From NCBI GenBank assembly GCA_046292465.1, contig JBKBRB010000035.1:1-9364 (forward strand): a DNA stretch of 9,364 nucleotides, given 5' to 3'. The notes under the pieces are model-generated. The model did no database searches. It was not told where the DNA came from and saw nothing but the letters and a program-made list of their open reading frames with translations. A program made the position numbers and the translations under genes. The stretch is from JANWWM01 sp046292465 (GTDB taxonomy: Bacteria; Bacteroidota; Chlorobiia; Chlorobiales; Thermochlorobacteraceae). This document shows, one piece after another, positions 7,006 through 9,364 of this stretch; position 1 is the first letter of the stretch, and the number at the start of each line of letters is the position of its first letter.

Positions 7006-7030
7006 CATCGTCAAAATGTTCAGGACGATG
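7006..7030. promoter_or_regulatory. Perfect 7-bp inverted repeat in the MFS leader/promoter region
   Basis: CATCGTC (7006-7012) and GACGATG (7024-7030) are perfect complements separated by 11 nt. The element lies 37 nt upstream of the MFS start. It could be an RNA hairpin in the leader or an operator for the MFS gene. It also lies just upstream of the proposed promoter of the oxidoreductase-moeA unit. There is no U-run after it, so it is not a terminator. Confidence 0.4.
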
Positions 7031-7035
7031 TTTTG

Positions 7036-7064
7036 TTGATACTGATTTGAAAAAACTAAATTTG
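7036..7064 (+). promoter_or_regulatory. Bacteroidota-type promoter of the oxidoreductase-moeA unit
   Basis: TAAATTTG (7057-7064) matches the TAnnTTTG -7 consensus exactly, and a TTG (7036-7038) lies 18 nt upstream, within the usual -33/-7 spacing. Transcription would start near 7071, leaving a leader of about 73 nt before the ATG at 7144. No known riboswitch was recognised in that leader. Confidence 0.6.
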
Positions 7065-7143
7065 CAAAGCGATTTTTCGAGTAGTTCGTTCTATCTTTCG
7101 ATAAAAAGTTCCATGTTCAAACATCACTTAAACCCTTGAAGCA

Positions 7144-7755
7144 ATGCCATTTATCACGCCACCGCCCGAATTAGCAGGAAAACGCAATGAATTTGGCGAA
7201 CTTAAATTGCCGCCCGGTCAAGTCGTAACGCACAAATTTCCGGTGCTGACCTACGGCGAAACGGTTCATGTCGTGAAAGCCAACTGGAAATTTCGCTTGG
7301 AGGGATTAGTCGAAGAGCCGTTTGAATTCGATTGGGAATTTTTCATGAAGATGCCCCAAAAAACCATGACCGCCGATTTCCACTGCGTAACACGCTGGTC
7401 GATGCTCGATAAAACTTGGACCGGCGTCCCGATTGCCGAAGTGCTTAAACTCGTTCAACTCAAAGCCGAAGCCAAAGCCGTGATGGTGCATTGCTACGGC
7501 GGCTATACGACCAACCTCACGCTTGATGTCTTGCAAGATGAAACTGTTATGCTCTGCCACTCGTGGGAAGGCAAACCGCTAACGCCCGAACACGGCGCAC
7601 CGTGCCGACTGCTCGTCCCGAAACGCTACGCATGGAAAAGTGCAAAATGGGTCAAAGGATTTGAATTTCTTCCGAAAGATAAACCCGGTATGTGGGAAGA
7701 CTTCGGCTACTCGATGACCGCCAACCCTTGGAAAGAAGAACGCTATTCCGATTAA
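7144..7755 (+). CDS. Sulfite-oxidase-like molybdopterin-dependent oxidoreductase, cytoplasmic type
   Basis: A 203-residue protein consisting of one oxidoreductase molybdopterin-binding domain (sulfite oxidase superfamily). C81 in TADFHCVTRWS is the expected cysteine ligand to molybdenum, with R84 close by. Further family signatures are the VMVHCYGGYTTNL segment, WEGKPLTPEHGAPCRLLVP and YAWKSAKWVKGFEF. There is no twin-arginine signal peptide and no haem or dimerisation domain, so this is the short soluble form, unlike MsrP/YedY or animal sulfite oxidase. The substrate and electron partner are unknown, and sulfite oxidation is not implied. The ATG at 7144 starts MPFITPPPEL, with no clear ribosome binding site. 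moeA follows after 17 nt, so the enzyme and a cofactor-maturation step are probably co-transcribed. Confidence 0.92.
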   Translation: MPFITPPPELAGKRNEFGELKLPPGQVVTHKFPVLTYGETVHVVKANWKFRLEGLVEEPFEFDWEFFMKMPQKTMTADFHCVTRWSMLDKTWTGVPIAEVLKLVQLKAEAKAVMVHCYGGYTTNLTLDVLQDETVMLCHSWEGKPLTPEHGAPCRLLVPKRYAWKSAKWVKGFEFLPKDKPGMWEDFGYSMTANPWKEERYSD

Positions 7756-7772
7756 ACCATTCCGACCGATAT

Positions 7773-8987
7773 ATGACCGCCGTTCACGACGCGGAACAAA
7801 TTTTACTCGCGCATTTAGGTAACTTCGGTGAAACCACCGTGCCGCTCGCCGACGCACTCGGACACATTCTGGCTGAACCGCTGATTGCCGATAGAGATTT
7901 TCCGCCCTTTAATCGTGTGGCGATGGACGGCTTCGCTGTTTCCTTCGACGCCGTGCAAGCAGGACAAACACGCTTTGAAGTGGCGCATACCCAATTTGCA
8001 GGCGCGCCTGAAAGCACCTTGCCGAATCCTTCGCTCGCCGTTGAAGTTATGACCGGTGCAGTGTTGCCCAAAGGCGCAACCGCTGTGGTGCGCATCGAAG
8101 ACGTGGAAGTTCAAACCGACGGCAGTAAAAAAATCATCGACATCAAAGCCGTGCCTGAAACAGCGTGGCAACATATTCACCGGCAAGGCGACGACCGCAA
8201 ACAAGGCGAAATCATCGTTCAAGCAGGGGTGCGACTCACGCCGGCTGAAATTGCAGTCGCCGCCAGCATCGGCAAATCCACTTTGCGCGTTTATCAAAGT
8301 CCGAAAATTGCCATTGTCTCAACCGGCGACGAACTCGTGCCGATTGACCACACGCCGCTCCCGCACCAAATCCGCCAAAGCAACGCCTATACGCTTCAAG
8401 CCTTTTTGGCTGAAATGAACATCGCATCGGACCGATTCCACACGCGCGACGACCGCAACGAAATGGAATCGCTTTTAGCGCGACTTTTGAATGAGTATGA
8501 TGTGATTCTGACAACAGGAAGCGTTTCGGCAGGAAGCGTCGATGTGTTGCCGTCTGTTCTTGCCAATCTCTCCGTGCGCCAACTCATTCACAAAATTGAA
8601 CAACGCCCTGGAAAGCCCATGTGGTTTGGGCGAAAAGGGTTGAAGTTTGTTTTCGCGCTTCCGGGAAATCCGGTTTCGATTGTGGTTTGCTTTCTCAAAT
8701 ATGTTCGCTCGTGGCTGTTGCGCTCTATGGGCGTTGCGCCTGACATGCAACTTTACGCCTCGTTAGAAAGCGATATTATTTTCAAACCTAAACTCACTTA
8801 CTTTTTGCCTGTCAAACTGCGCTCCAAACGCAACGGCACGCTCGAAGCCCAACCAATCAAAGGACACGGCTCGGGCGACTTTGCCAATCTGGTCGACTGC
8901 GACGGCTTTCTCGAACTACCGCCTGAAAAATCCATCTTCTACTCCGACGAACCCTACCCCGTTCTGCTCTATCGCGCCTTGCGTTGA
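7773..8987 (+). CDS. moeA: Molybdopterin molybdenumtransferase MoeA
   Basis: A 404-residue protein of normal MoeA length. MoeA inserts molybdate into adenylated molybdopterin in the last common step of molybdenum cofactor synthesis, in the cytoplasm. Visible signatures are FNRVAMDGFAV (47-56), MTGAVLPKGATAVV (93-106), VSTGDELVP (182-190, with the conserved Glu), QIRQSNAY (199-206), TTGSVSAGSVD (247-257, ending in the conserved Asp) and FALPGNPVS (294-302). The nucleotide-binding loop usually reads GGxSxG, and here the second Gly is Ser (S250). The ATG at 7773 is chosen because MTAVHDAEQILLAHL is a usual MoeA start. An in-frame GTG at 7692 would overlap the preceding gene and add unlike residues. 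There is no Shine-Dalgarno sequence. Position directly after a molybdoenzyme gene supports joint expression. Confidence 0.95.
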   Translation: MTAVHDAEQILLAHLGNFGETTVPLADALGHILAEPLIADRDFPPFNRVAMDGFAVSFDAVQAGQTRFEVAHTQFAGAPESTLPNPSLAVEVMTGAVLPKGATAVVRIEDVEVQTDGSKKIIDIKAVPETAWQHIHRQGDDRKQGEIIVQAGVRLTPAEIAVAASIGKSTLRVYQSPKIAIVSTGDELVPIDHTPLPHQIRQSNAYTLQAFLAEMNIASDRFHTRDDRNEMESLLARLLNEYDVILTTGSVSAGSVDVLPSVLANLSVRQLIHKIEQRPGKPMWFGRKGLKFVFALPGNPVSIVVCFLKYVRSWLLRSMGVAPDMQLYASLESDIIFKPKLTYFLPVKLRSKRNGTLEAQPIKGHGSGDFANLVDCDGFLELPPEKSIFYSDEPYPVLLYRALR

Positions 8988-8994
8988 TTTTTTT

Positions 8995-9087
8995 TATTTC
9001 ACCACAGAGGGCGCAGAGAGGCACAGAGAACTCCGTGTTTCTCCGTGGTTTATATTTCACCACAGAGGGCGCAGAGAAGCGCAGAGA
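8995..9087 (+). repeat. Direct repeat pair of a CACAGAG-type dispersed element
   Basis: Two copies of a 35-nt unit start at 8995 and 9053, 58 nt apart. The first 25 nt (starting TATTTCACCACAGAGGG) are identical, and the last 10 differ at two positions. Within each unit a CRCAGAG motif recurs about every 10 nt. Similar 'accacagag...cacagag' sequences are known as scattered intergenic repeats in many environmental bacteria. The array fills the space between the stops of moeA and the converging restriction gene, and the second copy ends 2 nt before the latter's stop codon. Confidence 0.8.
9001..9049. repeat. Nested inverted repeat within the CACAGAG element
   Basis: ACCACAGAG (9001-9009) pairs with CTCCGTGGT (9041-9049) with one A-C mismatch. 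Inside it, CACAGAG (9022-9028) pairs with CTCCGTG (9031-9037), again with one mismatch at the equivalent place. RNA or single-stranded DNA could fold into a long imperfect hairpin, which may serve as a terminator for either convergent gene. T-runs lie at 8988-8995. Confidence 0.6.
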
Positions 9088-9089
9088 TT

Positions 9090-9364
9090 TTATTTCCCCT
9101 CCACTATCCTTATTTCCTCCTCTGTGAGTTCATACAGCCCATAGACCAAGTGGTCTACTTGTTTTTCTAACTCAATTGTGTTCGCATGAGGGTTTTCTTT
9201 CTTTGCCGCTAAGATTTTATCTACCAAACTTTCTATTTGTGAAACAATGCTTTGGTTTTCTTTCGTAATGGGGGGAATGGGAATTTTTTCAATAAATTGT
9301 ATTTTATATTCAAAACCTTCCCCCATCCCGACACCTAATAAAGAAAAATAAAATTGAAATACTT
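9090..9364 (-). CDS. Type IIG/Eco57I-like restriction-modification protein, C-terminal end (partial)
   Basis: The frame is open from the right edge to a TAA at 9092-9090. Upstream codons read ...FQFYFSLLGVG before the ATG at 9326, so that ATG is internal and the gene extends beyond the window. The visible part has FEYKIQFIEKIPIPPIT, then a helical segment (IVSQIESLVDKILAAKK) and the ending LEKQVDHLVYGLYELTEEEIRIVEGK. This is the typical end of the TaqI/Eco57I-like DNA-recognition domain found in large single-chain restriction-methylation enzymes and in related phage-defence methyltransferases (PglX-like). Catalytic domains lie outside the window, so activity and target cannot be judged. By hand count 83 of 244 bases in 9121-9364 are G or C (34%), much lower than moeA, which suggests horizontal acquisition. 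Confidence 0.8.
   Translation of the reverse strand, partial: VFQFYFSLLGVGMGEGFEYKIQFIEKIPIPPITKENQSIVSQIESLVDKILAAKKENPHANTIELEKQVDHLVYGLYELTEEEIRIVEGK

Noticed and set aside
7071..7143. Molybdenum-cofactor riboswitch in the leader of the oxidoreductase-moeA unit
   Set aside because: The leader after the predicted promoter is only about 73 nt and shows no paired structure of the known Moco element.
7692..7772. Possible upstream GTG start of MoeA
   Set aside because: It would overlap the oxidoreductase gene by 64 nt and add 27 residues unlike MoeA. The ATG at 7773 gives a standard start.
8995..9087. Two spaced repeats as a minimal CRISPR array
   Set aside because: There are only two copies, with internal short periodicity and a dyad running into the spacer. 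No cas gene is present, and the sequence resembles a known type of dispersed intergenic repeat.
9324..9326. ATG as true start of a 78-residue restriction-type protein
   Set aside because: The frame continues open upstream to the window edge with residues that fit the same family domain, so the ATG is internal.

Overview
The window looks like chromosomal DNA of a member of the Bacteroidota/Chlorobiota superphylum. Three things suggest this. Two upstream regions carry the Bacteroidota-type -7 promoter element TAnnTTTG (TATATTTG at 3239-3232 minus, TAAATTTG at 7057-7064 plus). Most starts lack a Shine-Dalgarno sequence. The gene families also fit: a TonB receptor with an N-terminal carboxypeptidase-like domain, and an imelysin lipoprotein. 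Genus cannot be fixed from the sequence. A Chlorobiota relative is a guess.

Left block (1-3193, minus strand): a probable three-gene operon for iron or other metal uptake, transcribed imelysin-like lipoprotein -> vitamin K-dependent gamma-carboxylase (VKGC) homologue -> TonB-dependent receptor (cut by the left edge). The genes are packed tightly: a 14-nt gap, then a 4-nt ATGA overlap. A perfect 8-5-8 palindrome (3245-3265) sits 5 nt upstream of the -7 element and resembles a metalloregulator operator. The carboxylase homologue keeps the His/Lys/His residues expected of real VKGC enzymes. This makes the operon the most interesting part of the window.

Centre (3372-5386, plus): uvrC, the nucleotide excision repair endonuclease, complete with all expected domains. 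It ends at a bidirectional terminator.

Centre right (5410-6969, minus): an OFA-family MFS transporter (oxalate/formate antiporter-like), followed by a 39-residue single-helix protein with its own strong ribosome binding site. The small protein matches the pattern of the 'MFS transporter small subunit' companions of this transporter family.

Right (7144-8987, plus): a soluble sulfite-oxidase-like molybdopterin oxidoreductase followed 17 nt later by moeA, which inserts molybdenum into the cofactor. A TAnnTTTG promoter precedes the pair. The transporter is divergent from this pair and may move its substrate or product, but that is only inference.

Right edge (8988-9364): a pair of CACAGAG-type dispersed repeats with internal dyad symmetry, abutting the 3' end of an AT-rich minus-strand gene. 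That gene encodes the C-terminal part of a type IIG/Eco57I-like restriction-modification protein. The base composition changes sharply here, suggesting the edge of an acquired defence region.

No tRNA, rRNA, CRISPR array or transposase gene was seen.
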